Part shown: piece after piece, positions 1 through 8,239 of the stretch
Layout: each line of letters begins with the position of its first letter
How positions within the stretch are numbered: the first letter of the stretch is position 1
Source of the DNA: Micromonospora sp. CB01531
GTDB taxonomy: Bacteria > Actinomycetota > Actinomycetes > Mycobacteriales > Micromonosporaceae
Length of the DNA: 64,000 nt
Reading direction: 5' to 3'
NCBI RefSeq assembly: GCF_001905095.1
Contig: NZ_LWLS01000013.1
Location: 65,339 to 129,338, forward strand
Made by a program: the position numbers and the translations under genes
Notes under the pieces: model-generated
Told to the model about the DNA's origin: nothing
Database searches by the model: none
What the model saw: only the letters and a program-made list of their open reading frames with translations

Positions 1-1233
1 AACTTCGCGATGGGTGTGGTCACCGGCATCGTGCAGGAATTCCAGTTCGGCATGAACTGGTCCGACTACTCCCGCTTCGTCGGCGACATCTTCGGCGCGC
101 CGCTGGCCATCGAGGCCCTCGTCGCATTCTTCCTCGAGTCGACCTTCATCGGACTGTGGATCTTCGGCTGGGACCGGCTGCCCAAGCGGCTGCACCTGGC
201 CGCCATCTGGGCCGCCGCGATCGGCACCAACCTGTCCGCGTACTTCATCCTCGCCGCGAACTCCTTCATGCAGAACCCCGTCGGATACCGGGTCAACCCG
301 ACCACCGGCCGCGCCGAGCTGACCGACTTCTTCGCCGTGCTCACCAACAAGGTCGCCCTGATCACCTTCCCGCACACCCTGTCCGGGGCGTTCCTGGTCG
401 CGGGGTCGCTGATCGTCTCCGTCGGCCTGTGGCACCTCATCCGCAACCGCGGCAGCGCCGACACCGACGCCTACCGCTTCGCCACCAAATTCGGCTCCTG
501 GGTGGTACTCGTCTCCGCCGCGGCGGTGCTGTTCACCGGCGACATCCAAGGCAAGATCATGACCGAGGTGCAGCCGATGAAGATGGCCGCCGCCGAAGGC
601 CTCTACACCACCGAGAGCCCCGCCTCGTTCTCCGTACTCACCGTCGGCAGCCTCGACGGCAGCCGCGAGGTCTTCGCCCTCAAGATCCCGTACCTGCTGT
701 CGTTCCTCGGCACCGGCGACCCCAACGGCACCGTGCAGGGCATCAACGACCTGCAGGCCCAGTACGCCGCCCAGTACGGCGCCGGCAGCTACACCCCGAT
801 CATCCCGGTCACCTACTGGAGCTTCCGCTTCATGATCGCCCTCGGCCTGGCCGCCGCCGCGATCGCCCTGATCGTGCTCTGGACCCAGCGCAAGGGCCGC
901 ACCCCGTCGAGCCGGTGGCTGCTGCGCGCCGGCCTCGTCATGCCGCTGCTGCCGCTGCTGGCCAACTCCTTCGGCTGGATCTTCACCGAGATGGGCCGCC
1001 AGCCGTGGATCGTCTTCGGCGAGATGCTCACCCGCAACGGCGTGTCCCGCAGCGTCTCGCTGACCGAGGTGCTCACCTCGTTCACCGCGTTCACCCTCAT
1101 CTACGCCACCCTCGCCGTGGTCGAGTTCAAGCTGCTGGTCCGCTACGCCAAGGCCGGCGTACCCGACCTCACCCCGCAACCCGCCGACGACGACACCGAC
1201 GACGCCGAGCGCCCGCTGGCGTTCGCCTACTGA
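1..1233 (+). CDS. cydA: Cytochrome bd quinol oxidase subunit I, 5' end missing
   Basis: Membrane subunit that binds quinol and the b-type hemes of the high-affinity terminal oxidase. The reading frame is open from base 1, and compared with E. coli CydA roughly the first 60 residues, including the first heme-ligand histidine, lie outside the window. Visible family marks are FQFGMNW, GDIFGAPLAIE, the acidic pair in EALVAFFLEST, the heme-ligand region FPHTLSG and the GRQPW motif. The loop around residues 180-260 is short, as in the short Q-loop class. cydB follows 14 bases after the stop codon, so the two form an operon. Identity is secure; only the start is unknown. Confidence 0.96.
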   Translation, partial: NFAMGVVTGIVQEFQFGMNWSDYSRFVGDIFGAPLAIEALVAFFLESTFIGLWIFGWDRLPKRLHLAAIWAAAIGTNLSAYFILAANSFMQNPVGYRVNPTTGRAELTDFFAVLTNKVALITFPHTLSGAFLVAGSLIVSVGLWHLIRNRGSADTDAYRFATKFGSWVVLVSAAAVLFTGDIQGKIMTEVQPMKMAAAEGLYTTESPASFSVLTVGSLDGSREVFALKIPYLLSFLGTGDPNGTVQGINDLQAQYAAQYGAGSYTPIIPVTYWSFRFMIALGLAAAAIALIVLWTQRKGRTPSSRWLLRAGLVMPLLPLLANSFGWIFTEMGRQPWIVFGEMLTRNGVSRSVSLTEVLTSFTAFTLIYATLAVVEFKLLVRYAKAGVPDLTPQPADDDTDDAERPLAFAY

Positions 1234-1247
1234 CCCCGGAGCCCATC

Positions 1248-2246
1248 GTGGAACTGACCACCGTCTGGTTTCTCCTCGTCGCCGTGCTCTTCACCGGCTA
1301 CTTCATCCTCGAAGGCTTCGACTTCGGCGTCGGCATGCTGCTGCCCGTCCTCGGCCGCGATGACCGGGAACGCCGCGTCCTGATCAACACCATCGGCCCG
1401 GTCTGGGACGGCAACGAGGTCTGGCTGATCACCGCCGGCGGCGCCATGTTCGCCGCCTTCCCCGAGTGGTACGCCACCCTCTTCTCCGGCTTCTACCTGC
1501 CGCTGCTGCTGATCCTGCTCGCCCTGATCGCCCGCGGGGTCGCCTTCGAGTACCGGCACAAGCGCCCCGAGGCGTCCTGGAAGCGCCGCTGGGACCAGGC
1601 CATCTTCTTCGGCTCGCTGCTGCCGGCGATCCTCTGGGGCGTCGCCTTCGCCAACATCCTGCGCGGCGTGCCGCTGGACGCCGACCACGAGTACGTCGGC
1701 GGCCTGCTCGACCTGCTGCACCCGTACGCCCTGCTCGGCGGGGTGACCACCCTGGGCCTGTTCCTCACCCACGGCGCGGTGTTCCTCGCCCTGAAGACCA
1801 CCGGCGACATCCGCGCCCGCGCCGGTGCCCTGGCCGTCAAGCTCGGCGCCGGCACCGCCGTGGTGGCGGTGGCCTTCCTGACCTGGACGCTGTCCATCCG
1901 CTCCAGCGCGGCCGCCGTCGTGCTCGCCGTCAGCGCCGCCCTCGCCCTGCTCGGCGGTGTCGCCGCCGCCCGGGTACGCCGGGAGGGCTGGGCGTTCACC
2001 GGCACCGCCGTGGCGATCGGCCTGGCCGTGGCGACCCTGTTCGCCGCGCTGTTCCCGAACGTGCTGCCGTCCACCCTGGACGCCGCCGGCACCCTGACCG
2101 CCAGCAACGCCGCCTCCACCCCCTACACCCTGAAGATCATGACCTGGGTGGCGGTGGTGTTCACCCCGATCGTGCTGGCCTACCAGGGCTGGACGTACTG
2201 GGTGTTCCGCAAGCGCATCGGCGTGGCCAACATCCCACAACACTGA
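1248..2246 (+). CDS. cydB: Cytochrome bd quinol oxidase subunit II
   Basis: Second membrane subunit of the bd oxidase, 332 residues with about eight to nine hydrophobic segments, which pairs with CydA. The N-terminus carries the family pattern GYFILEGFDFGVG, followed by GPVWDGNEVWLI and FSGFYLPLLL. The GTG start at 1248 begins MELTTVWFLL; the frame stays open far upstream but only as a shadow of cydA. No cydC/cydD assembly-transporter genes follow, so they must lie elsewhere or upstream. A strong hairpin follows the stop. Confidence 0.96.
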   Translation: MELTTVWFLLVAVLFTGYFILEGFDFGVGMLLPVLGRDDRERRVLINTIGPVWDGNEVWLITAGGAMFAAFPEWYATLFSGFYLPLLLILLALIARGVAFEYRHKRPEASWKRRWDQAIFFGSLLPAILWGVAFANILRGVPLDADHEYVGGLLDLLHPYALLGGVTTLGLFLTHGAVFLALKTTGDIRARAGALAVKLGAGTAVVAVAFLTWTLSIRSSAAAVVLAVSAALALLGGVAAARVRREGWAFTGTAVAIGLAVATLFAALFPNVLPSTLDAAGTLTASNAASTPYTLKIMTWVAVVFTPIVLAYQGWTYWVFRKRIGVANIPQH

Positions 2247-2254
2247 GCCCGGAC

Positions 2255-2288
2255 GCGGGGCCGGAGCGACCCGTCGCCCCGGCCCCGC
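2255..2288 (+). terminator. Hairpin after cydB
   Basis: Perfect 10-bp stem (GCGGGGCCGG paired with CCGGCCCCGC) with a 14-base loop, beginning 8 bases after the cydB stop. There is no T-run, as is usual in high-GC actinomycetes. Confidence 0.6.
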
Positions 2289-2304
2289 GCACTACAGTTG
2301 CCCG

Positions 2305-3342
2305 GTGACCGACGCACCGTGGACCCGACTGTTCGGCAGCGCGACCCCGGTCGTCGGCGCCCCGCTGGGCGGCGGCGCCACCACCCCGGCCCTGGTGCGC
2401 GCCGTCACCGCGGCCGGCGGTTTCGGCTTCCTCCCGGCCGGCTACAAGACCCCCGAGGCGCTCGCCGCCGACCTGGCCGACCTGTCCGCCACCGGCACCC
2501 CGTGCGGGGTGAACCTGTTCGTGCCCGGCCCCGCCGAGATCGACGAGACCACCTTCCGCCGGTACGCCCGGCAGATCGCCGGCGAGGGCGAACCGTACGG
2601 CCTCGACCTGGCCGACGCGCCGCTGGTCCACGACGACGACCACTGGGCCGACAAGATCGACCTGCTGGTGCGGCACCCGGTGCCGCTGGTCAGCTTCACC
2701 TTCGGGCTGCCCGACCCGGCGGCGCTGGCCGCGCTGCGCCGCGCCGGCTCCCGGGTGCTGGTCACCGTCACCTCGGTCGCCGAGGCGCTCGCCGCCCGCG
2801 ACCTCGGCGTCGACGGGCTGGTCGCCCAGGGCACCGAGGCGGGCGGGCACAGCGGCACCCACACCCCACGCCGGCCCGCACCGCCCACCTCCACCCGGCC
2901 GCTCGTCCGCGACGTGGTCGCCGCCACCGGGCTGCCCGTGGTGGCCGCCGGCGGCGTCGCCGGCCCCACCGACGTACGCGACCTGCTCGCCGCCGGCGCG
3001 GCCGCCGTGGCCGTCGGCACGCTGCTGCTGCGCACCGACGAGAGCGGAGCTAGCCGCACCCACCGCGACGCCCTGGCCGACCCGGCCCGCACCAGCACCG
3101 TGCTCACCCGCGCCTTCACCGGCCGACCCGCCCGGGGCCTGCGCAACACCTTCATCGACCGGTACGAACCGGCCGCCCCGCTCGGCTACCCCGAACTGCA
3201 CCACCTGACCCGGGGCATGCGCGCGGCGGCCGCCGCCGCAGGCCACCCCGACCGGGTGCACCTGTGGGCCGGCACCGGCTACCGGCACGCCACCACCGGC
3301 CCGGCCGCCACCGTGGTCGAACGGCTGACCGCCGCGCTCTGA
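2305..3342 (+). CDS. Nitronate monooxygenase family FMN protein
   Basis: 345-residue TIM-barrel flavoprotein of the nitronate monooxygenase (2-nitropropane dioxygenase) family, expected to oxidise alkyl nitronates using FMN and O2 in the cytoplasm. Family marks are the N-terminal GAPLGGGATTPALV, the GTEAGGHSG motif around residues 178-186 that carries the active-site histidine, PVVAAGGV and the phosphate-binding AAAVAVGTLL. The GTG start at 2305 sits just past the cydB hairpin. The physiological substrate cannot be told; some relatives act on propionate 3-nitronate, others are enoyl-reductase-like. Confidence 0.85.
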   Translation: MTDAPWTRLFGSATPVVGAPLGGGATTPALVRAVTAAGGFGFLPAGYKTPEALAADLADLSATGTPCGVNLFVPGPAEIDETTFRRYARQIAGEGEPYGLDLADAPLVHDDDHWADKIDLLVRHPVPLVSFTFGLPDPAALAALRRAGSRVLVTVTSVAEALAARDLGVDGLVAQGTEAGGHSGTHTPRRPAPPTSTRPLVRDVVAATGLPVVAAGGVAGPTDVRDLLAAGAAAVAVGTLLLRTDESGASRTHRDALADPARTSTVLTRAFTGRPARGLRNTFIDRYEPAAPLGYPELHHLTRGMRAAAAAAGHPDRVHLWAGTGYRHATTGPAATVVERLTAAL

Positions 3343-3354
3343 CCGCCCGGCGGC

Positions 3355-4035
3355 CTAGTGCGCCTCGCGCAGCTCCGCCAGCCGAGCCTCGATCTCCGCC
3401 AGCTCCGCACGCAGCTTCTCCGCCTGCTGCTCCGCCTCCGCCCGCTCCGCCGCCAGGATCTGCTCCACCGCCTCCTGCACCCCCGGCACGTCCACCAGCG
3501 CCACCATCCGCAACGCCTCCGCCGGCTTCACCACGTACGGCTTGGCGAGGGCCTTCGCGCCCTGCTGCGCCGCCACCGTCCACTCACCCTCGGCGTACGC
3601 CAGGGTGACCGTCAGCCCGGCCGGGCTCTTCGGCTTCGCCGCTTTCACCGCCCGACGCGCCGGCTTGGCCTCCACCTGCTGCTCCACCTTCGGCTCCTCC
3701 CGACGCGGCGCCGGCACCCGCGGCGTGTCCAGCACGAACTCCGGCTCCGCCGGCGCCGGCGGCTCCTCGACCTCTGGCTTCGGCTCCGCCGGCTTGCGGC
3801 CCGCGCCGCGCGGCGCGATCGCCACGTCGGCGGGGGAGAAGGGCAACTCGTCGCGGCCGAACCGCACCACCACGAACTCCTCGGACACCTCCGGATCGGT
3901 CAGCTCCACCACCTGGCCGACCTGACCCGCCATCTGACCCGCCGCGGCCGTGAACACCACCTTCGGTTTACGGCCCGCGGCCAACGCCTCCCGAATCCCC
4001 TGCACCTCGTCAGTGGACAAACCCTGACCCGCCAT
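3355..4035 (-). CDS. Hypothetical protein with C-terminal coiled coil
   Basis: 226 residues, function not recognised. Residues about 20-70 form a compact part (GQVGQVVELTD, VVVRFGRDELPF) that resembles a small beta-rich module; residues 75-130 are a Pro/Glu/Lys-rich linker; the last 45 residues (AERAEAEQQAEKLRAELAEI) are a strongly charged coiled coil. The ATG at 4035 is chosen because GGAAGAGGG lies 6 bases upstream; an in-frame start at 4095 has no such site. It is convergent with the nitronate monooxygenase gene and divergent from the SDR gene. Confidence 0.7.
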   Translation of the reverse strand: MAGQGLSTDEVQGIREALAAGRKPKVVFTAAAGQMAGQVGQVVELTDPEVSEEFVVVRFGRDELPFSPADVAIAPRGAGRKPAEPKPEVEEPPAPAEPEFVLDTPRVPAPRREEPKVEQQVEAKPARRAVKAAKPKSPAGLTVTLAYAEGEWTVAAQQGAKALAKPYVVKPAEALRMVALVDVPGVQEAVEQILAAERAEAEQQAEKLRAELAEIEARLAELREAH

Positions 4036-4191
4036 CACACGCCCTCTTCCGTACACACGTTTGATTGCAGCCTTGATACCAGCCGGCTGCGACACGACGA
4101 AGATCAGCCCCCCGTGTGATCTTCCCCTCCCCGCCGGCCAGGGCCGGCCACGGTAACGTCGGCCCGGCAGTCACAGCAGGGGAGGGGCACA

Positions 4192-4920
4192 GTGGATCCG
4201 GTCACCGTCGTCACCGGCGGCAGCCGCGGCATCGGCGCCGCCACCGCCCGCCGCCTCGCCGCCGCCGGGCACCACGTCGCCATCGGCTACCGCCGCGACC
4301 ATGACGCCGCCGCGGCCGTCCTCGCCGACATCCACGCCGCCGGCCGCCAAGGCGTCGCCGTGCCCGCCGACACCACCGACCCCGACCAGGTCGCCGCCCT
4401 CTTCGACGCCGCCGCCGACCTCGGCCCCCTCACCGGCCTGGTCAACAACGCCGGCGTCACCAGTCCGATCGGCCCGTTCACCGAGCTGCGCCTCGACGAC
4501 CTGCGCCGGGTCGTCGACGTCAACCTCATCGGATACGTGCTGTGCGCGCAGCAGGCCGCCCGCCGGATGACCCGCGGCGGCGCCATCGTCAACGTCTCCT
4601 CCGCCGCCGCCACCCTCGGCAGCCCCGGCGAATACATCCACTACGCCGCGGTCAAGGCGGCCACCGACACCCTCACCGTCGGCCTGGCCAAGGAACTGGC
4701 CCCGCAGGGCATCCGGGTCAACGCCGTCGCCCCCGGCATCATCCGCACCGACATCCACGCCCTGTCCGGCGTACCCGACCGGCCCGACAGCGCCGCCGGC
4801 CGCATCCCGCTCGGCCGCGCCGGCGAACCCGACGAGATCGCCGGCGCCATCGCCTTCCTCCTCAGCCCCGACGCCTCCTACACCACCGGTGCCGTCCTGC
4901 GCATCGCCGGCGGCCTCTGA
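4192..4920 (+). CDS. SDR family oxidoreductase (FabG-like)
   Basis: 242-residue classical short-chain dehydrogenase/reductase using NAD(P)H. Visible are the Rossmann glycine motif TGGSRGIG at residues 7-14, NNAG at the end of strand 4, the catalytic serine in NVSSAAA, and the Tyr-x-x-x-Lys pair in YAAVK. The C-terminal AVAPGIIRTDIH and the SYTTGAVLRIAGG ending are typical of FabG and glucose-dehydrogenase relatives. The GTG start at 4192 follows GGGGAGGGG by 6 bases. The substrate cannot be inferred from sequence or neighbours. Confidence 0.88.
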   Translation: MDPVTVVTGGSRGIGAATARRLAAAGHHVAIGYRRDHDAAAAVLADIHAAGRQGVAVPADTTDPDQVAALFDAAADLGPLTGLVNNAGVTSPIGPFTELRLDDLRRVVDVNLIGYVLCAQQAARRMTRGGAIVNVSSAAATLGSPGEYIHYAAVKAATDTLTVGLAKELAPQGIRVNAVAPGIIRTDIHALSGVPDRPDSAAGRIPLGRAGEPDEIAGAIAFLLSPDASYTTGAVLRIAGGL

Positions 4921-4927
4921 CCCCACG

Positions 4928-4964
4928 CGGGCGCGGCCCCGGGCAGCACGCCCCGGGCCGCCCG
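4928..4964. terminator. GC hairpin between convergent genes
   Basis: Imperfect inverted repeat built from GCGGCCCCGGGC and GCCCCGGGCCGC around a short loop, located between the SDR gene and the convergent carrier operon, so it could serve both strands. Confidence 0.45.
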
Positions 4965-4974
4965 TCCCGATGCC

Positions 4975-5100
4975 TCAGCTGGTGAACAGCTTCGCCGCGG
5001 TGATCACCGTCTGCACCACCCCGTAGCCCAGCAGCACCGACACCACCAGCCAGGAGACCACCAACCGGGCCTGCTGCCCCCGCGGGTTGCCCTCGCTCAT
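4975..5100 (-). CDS. 41-residue membrane partner of the OFA carrier
   Basis: Single-span protein of 41 residues with a hydrophilic N-terminus (MSEGNPRGQQAR), one membrane helix (residues about 13-36) and a short tail. Its ATG overlaps the stop codon of the carrier gene by the four bases ATGA, so the two are translationally coupled. Tiny proteins of this kind are annotated beside OFA-type MFS carriers in other actinomycetes as an MFS small subunit. A role in stabilising the carrier is inferred from coupling, not shown by sequence. Confidence 0.7.
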   Translation of the reverse strand: MSEGNPRGQQARLVVSWLVVSVLLGYGVVQTVITAAKLFTS

Positions 5101-6509
5101 CGCGTACCGCTCCTCTCCGCCACCACATCCTCGACCACGTCCCGGGCCGCCGCCGGCTCGTGGAACCGCTCCGGCACCGGCCGGATCAACAGGTTCGCCA
5201 CGAACCCCACCGCCAGCACCCCGACCATCGTGAACAACGCCGGCCGGTACGCCGCCGCCGTCAACGTCCCCGGCTTGCCCTGGGCGTCCAGGAACCCGTT
5301 CACGATCAGCGGCCCGGCGACCCCCGCCGCCGACCACGCCGTCAACAGCCGGCCGTGGATCGCCCCCACCTGGAACGTGCCGAACAGATCCCGCAGATAC
5401 GCCGGCACCGTCGCGAACCCGCCCCCGTAGAACGACAGGATCACGCACGCCAGCAGCACGAACAACGCCGTCGCCGCGTGCCCGACCACGGCCAGCAGCA
5501 CGTACAGCACCATCCCGACACCCAGATACACCAGATAGATCGGCTTACGGCCGATCACATCCGACGTCGACGACCACACGAACCGGCCGCCCATGTTGAA
5601 CAACGACAGCAACCCCACGAACCCGCCGGCCGCCGCCACCGACACCGACGACGTCCCACCGTCGCGGAAGAAGTCCTGGATCATCGGGCTGGCCTGCTCC
5701 AGGATCCCGATACCAGCGGTCACGTTGCAGAACAACACCACCCACAGCAACCAGAACGACCGGGTCTTCACCGCATTCGCCGCCGACACGCTCGCCGTGG
5801 TCACCAGCGGCTTCGCCGCCACCCGCGCCGGATCGAACCCCGCCGGCCGCCAGCCCGCCGCCGGCACCCGCACGTTGAACACCCCGAACATCATGATCAC
5901 GAAATAGCCGACGCCCAAGGTCACGAACAACCACACCAGCGCCGCTCCCGACGCCGTCGAGGCCGCGTTCGCCGGGTCATACCCCGCGTCGTAGAACGAC
6001 AGCAACTGCCGGGACAGGGGAGAGGCCACCATCGCCCCACCACCGAACCCCATGATCGCCAACCCCGTTGCCAGACCCGGCCGGTCCGGGAACCACTTGA
6101 TCAACGTGGAGACGGGGGAGATGTACCCGATCCCCAGACCGATCCCACCCAGCACCCCGTACCCGAGATACAGCAGCCACAACTGCCGCGTCGCGATGCC
6201 CAGCGCACCGACCAGGAACCCGGCCGCCCAGAAACACGCCGAGACGAACATCGCCTTCCGCGGCCCGTTCGCCTCCACCCACGTGCCCGCCACCGCCGCC
6301 GACAACCCCAGCATCACGATCGCGATGCTGAAGATGACCCCGACCGCCGTCTGGCTCGCCTCGAAATGAGCGATCAGCGAGTTCTTGTACACGCTCGTCG
6401 CGTAGACCTGCCCGATGCAGAGATGGATCGCCAACGCCGCCGGCGGAATCAGCCAACGGCTGTACCCCGGCGGCGCGACGGTGTGCCGACGATCGAGTGC
6501 GGAAAGCAT
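5097..6509 (-). CDS. OFA-family MFS carrier (oxalate/formate antiporter type)
   Basis: 470-residue inner-membrane carrier with 12 predicted helices. The N-terminal stretch LCIGQVYATSVYKNS and the loop SPVSTLIKWFPDRPG are typical of the oxalate:formate antiporter family, whose members exchange dicarboxylates or monocarboxylates such as formate. The ATG at 6509 is preceded by GGGGAGGAAG; the longer frame to 6566 lacks a ribosome site. The downstream 41-residue gene is coupled by ATGA overlap. The selenocysteine formate dehydrogenase at the far end makes formate a plausible substrate, but this is inference. Confidence 0.85.
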   Translation of the reverse strand: MLSALDRRHTVAPPGYSRWLIPPAALAIHLCIGQVYATSVYKNSLIAHFEASQTAVGVIFSIAIVMLGLSAAVAGTWVEANGPRKAMFVSACFWAAGFLVGALGIATRQLWLLYLGYGVLGGIGLGIGYISPVSTLIKWFPDRPGLATGLAIMGFGGGAMVASPLSRQLLSFYDAGYDPANAASTASGAALVWLFVTLGVGYFVIMMFGVFNVRVPAAGWRPAGFDPARVAAKPLVTTASVSAANAVKTRSFWLLWVVLFCNVTAGIGILEQASPMIQDFFRDGGTSSVSVAAAGGFVGLLSLFNMGGRFVWSSTSDVIGRKPIYLVYLGVGMVLYVLLAVVGHAATALFVLLACVILSFYGGGFATVPAYLRDLFGTFQVGAIHGRLLTAWSAAGVAGPLIVNGFLDAQGKPGTLTAAAYRPALFTMVGVLAVGFVANLLIRPVPERFHEPAAARDVVEDVVAERSGTR

Positions 6510-6636
6510 GCTGCTTCCTCCCCGGAAGAGGCCGAGAAACGTCGCCCCTACATGCCCCCACCGCACTCCGCACCCAAACCCACCACGCGCCGGACGGTCG
6601 AAACCGTGAGCCGAACGGTCGGGCGTTTCCCTCCGC

Positions 6637-7881
6637 TCAGGGCGACAGCGTGGCGGATCGCCCGCGCCCCTGACCCACCACCGCGATCCACGAAGCCGCG
6701 GCAGCGGCCAGCGGGGCGATCAGAAATCCGAACACCGGCCGCCCCACCGCATCCACCAGCGCCCCGCCCGCCGCCGCGCCACCCGCGCTGCCGACCGAGA
6801 ACGCGGTCGCCGCCCAGGCGAACGCCTCGGCCACCGTGCCCGCCGGTGCCGCCTCGTCGATGACCACGAAGGCGATGGTCAACAGCGGCGGCAACGCGAC
6901 ACCGCTGACCGCCATCAGCACCAGCATCACCGCTGGCGCCGGAGTCAGCAGCAACGGCAGATAACCGACCGCGAACACGCCGATGGCGCGGGGGAGCGTG
7001 GCGTGCCGGCGCAGCCCGGCGAAACGCACGTACAGCAGGCCCCCGACCAACGCCCCGGTCGCCTGCGCGGCCAGCAGCCAGCCCGCCCAGGACCTGGCTC
7101 CGGCCGACTCGGCGTACCCGGCCACGGCGACGGTCACGCTCCCTACCGCCGCGCCGACCAGCAACAACGCACCGAGAGTCAACCGCAGCCGGCCGGCCCG
7201 CAGCGGCCCCGCCCAGTGCCGCGGCGCAGGCTCGCCCCGCCAGCGCCGCACCACGTCGGTCGTGGCGAACCAGACGGTGCCGACACCCTGCACGAGCGCA
7301 GCCGCGGCCAGACCACCGGCCGGACCGACCAACCCTACGGCGCCGAGCGTGACCACCGGACCAAGAATGAAGATCACTTCCTGCACGGCGATGTCCAGGG
7401 TGTACGCGGTCTGCACCTGGTGCGCGGGAAGCAGGTCGCGCCAGAGCACCCGCAGGCACGACTCGAACGGCGGCGCGCCCGCTCCGGCCAACCCGGCCGC
7501 GAACACCGTCACCGCAAGATTGACGTGCGCGGCGGTGAGCGCGAAACCGACCGTCGAGGCGGTCATGGCCAGCCACAGCACCGGCGGCTGGCGCCAACGG
7601 TCCGCCATGCGGGCGAGCATCGGCTGCCCGACCGCGGTACCGGCGGTGAACGCGGCGACCAGCAGACCCGCGACGGTCAGCGTCATCGTCTCCCGGGCGA
7701 ACACCAGCAGGGCGAGCGGCGCCGCGCCGAGCGGAATCCGGCCGAGCATGCTGGCCGCCAGGACCCGGGCGGTCCGAGGCGCGCGGAGCACCGCCGCGGC
7801 CGAGGTGTCGGCCGGGCGTGGGGGGATTGCGGAGGAACCGCCCGCGGGCGGGATCAGGTGGGTGTTGTCGGACACAGGCAT
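6637..7881 (-). CDS. MFS transporter
   Basis: 414-residue major facilitator with about 12 membrane helices and a 35-residue hydrophilic N-terminus. The pattern of an early GRIPLGAAPLALLVFAR helix followed by QPMLARMADRW matches drug-efflux-like MFS proteins common in actinomycetes. Start ATG at 7881 is preceded by GGGAG about 10 bases away. No substrate can be assigned. It lies upstream of the OFA carrier on the same strand but 128 bases separate them, so co-transcription is uncertain. Confidence 0.8.
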   Translation of the reverse strand: MPVSDNTHLIPPAGGSSAIPPRPADTSAAAVLRAPRTARVLAASMLGRIPLGAAPLALLVFARETMTLTVAGLLVAAFTAGTAVGQPMLARMADRWRQPPVLWLAMTASTVGFALTAAHVNLAVTVFAAGLAGAGAPPFESCLRVLWRDLLPAHQVQTAYTLDIAVQEVIFILGPVVTLGAVGLVGPAGGLAAAALVQGVGTVWFATTDVVRRWRGEPAPRHWAGPLRAGRLRLTLGALLLVGAAVGSVTVAVAGYAESAGARSWAGWLLAAQATGALVGGLLYVRFAGLRRHATLPRAIGVFAVGYLPLLLTPAPAVMLVLMAVSGVALPPLLTIAFVVIDEAAPAGTVAEAFAWAATAFSVGSAGGAAAGGALVDAVGRPVFGFLIAPLAAAAASWIAVVGQGRGRSATLSP

Positions 7882-7941
7882 GACGAGACGCTCCCGGGAG
7901 GTGGGGAATTGACCGGACGGTGGGCGCAGGAGCGGGCCCGG

Positions 7942-8129
7942 TCAGGGAGCGAAGTCGGAGCGATCGTGGTCGCTGCCGTACAGCGGCAGGTCCGGCGTGG
8001 TCCAGCGACCGTACGCGGCGGCGACGGCTTCCAGGGGGACCACGCGAGCAGTCTACGTCCCGACGCGTGCGTGAGGAACCGGTAATCGAAGCCGACGAAC
8101 TCGCCGGAACAGTCGGCGCAGCCCGACAT
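7942..8129 (-). pseudogene. Frameshifted small gene (about 62 residues if repaired)
   Basis: Frame 1 starts at 8129 with MSGCADCSGEFVGFDY and runs well until a run of five C on the coding strand (positions 8034-8038). Adding one base there joins it to a second frame ending PLYGSDHDRSDFAP and a TGA at 7942, giving one continuous product. Either the gene carries a one-base deletion in the homopolymer or the assembly has an error. No family recognised; the N-terminus has a Cys-x-x-Cys. The rest of the 7882-8239 gap holds only promoter-type sequence. Confidence 0.45.
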
Positions 8130-8239
8130 CTGTCGTAACGGATAAGAGGCCCTCCGCTACGGATGGTCATTGACCCGCTCGATCAATATCGATCACGCTG
8201 TATCCACCATGTGTCTCTGGAGCTGACGGAGGTAGGGGC

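Noticed and set aside
156..1247. Long open frame upstream of cydB on the + strand
   Set aside because: It is a +1-type shadow of cydA with Arg/Pro-rich nonsense composition; cydB proper starts at 1248.
3355..4119. 253-residue + strand ORF opposite the coiled-coil protein
   Set aside because: Arg/Leu/His-rich mirror of the coiled-coil repeat; no ribosome site.
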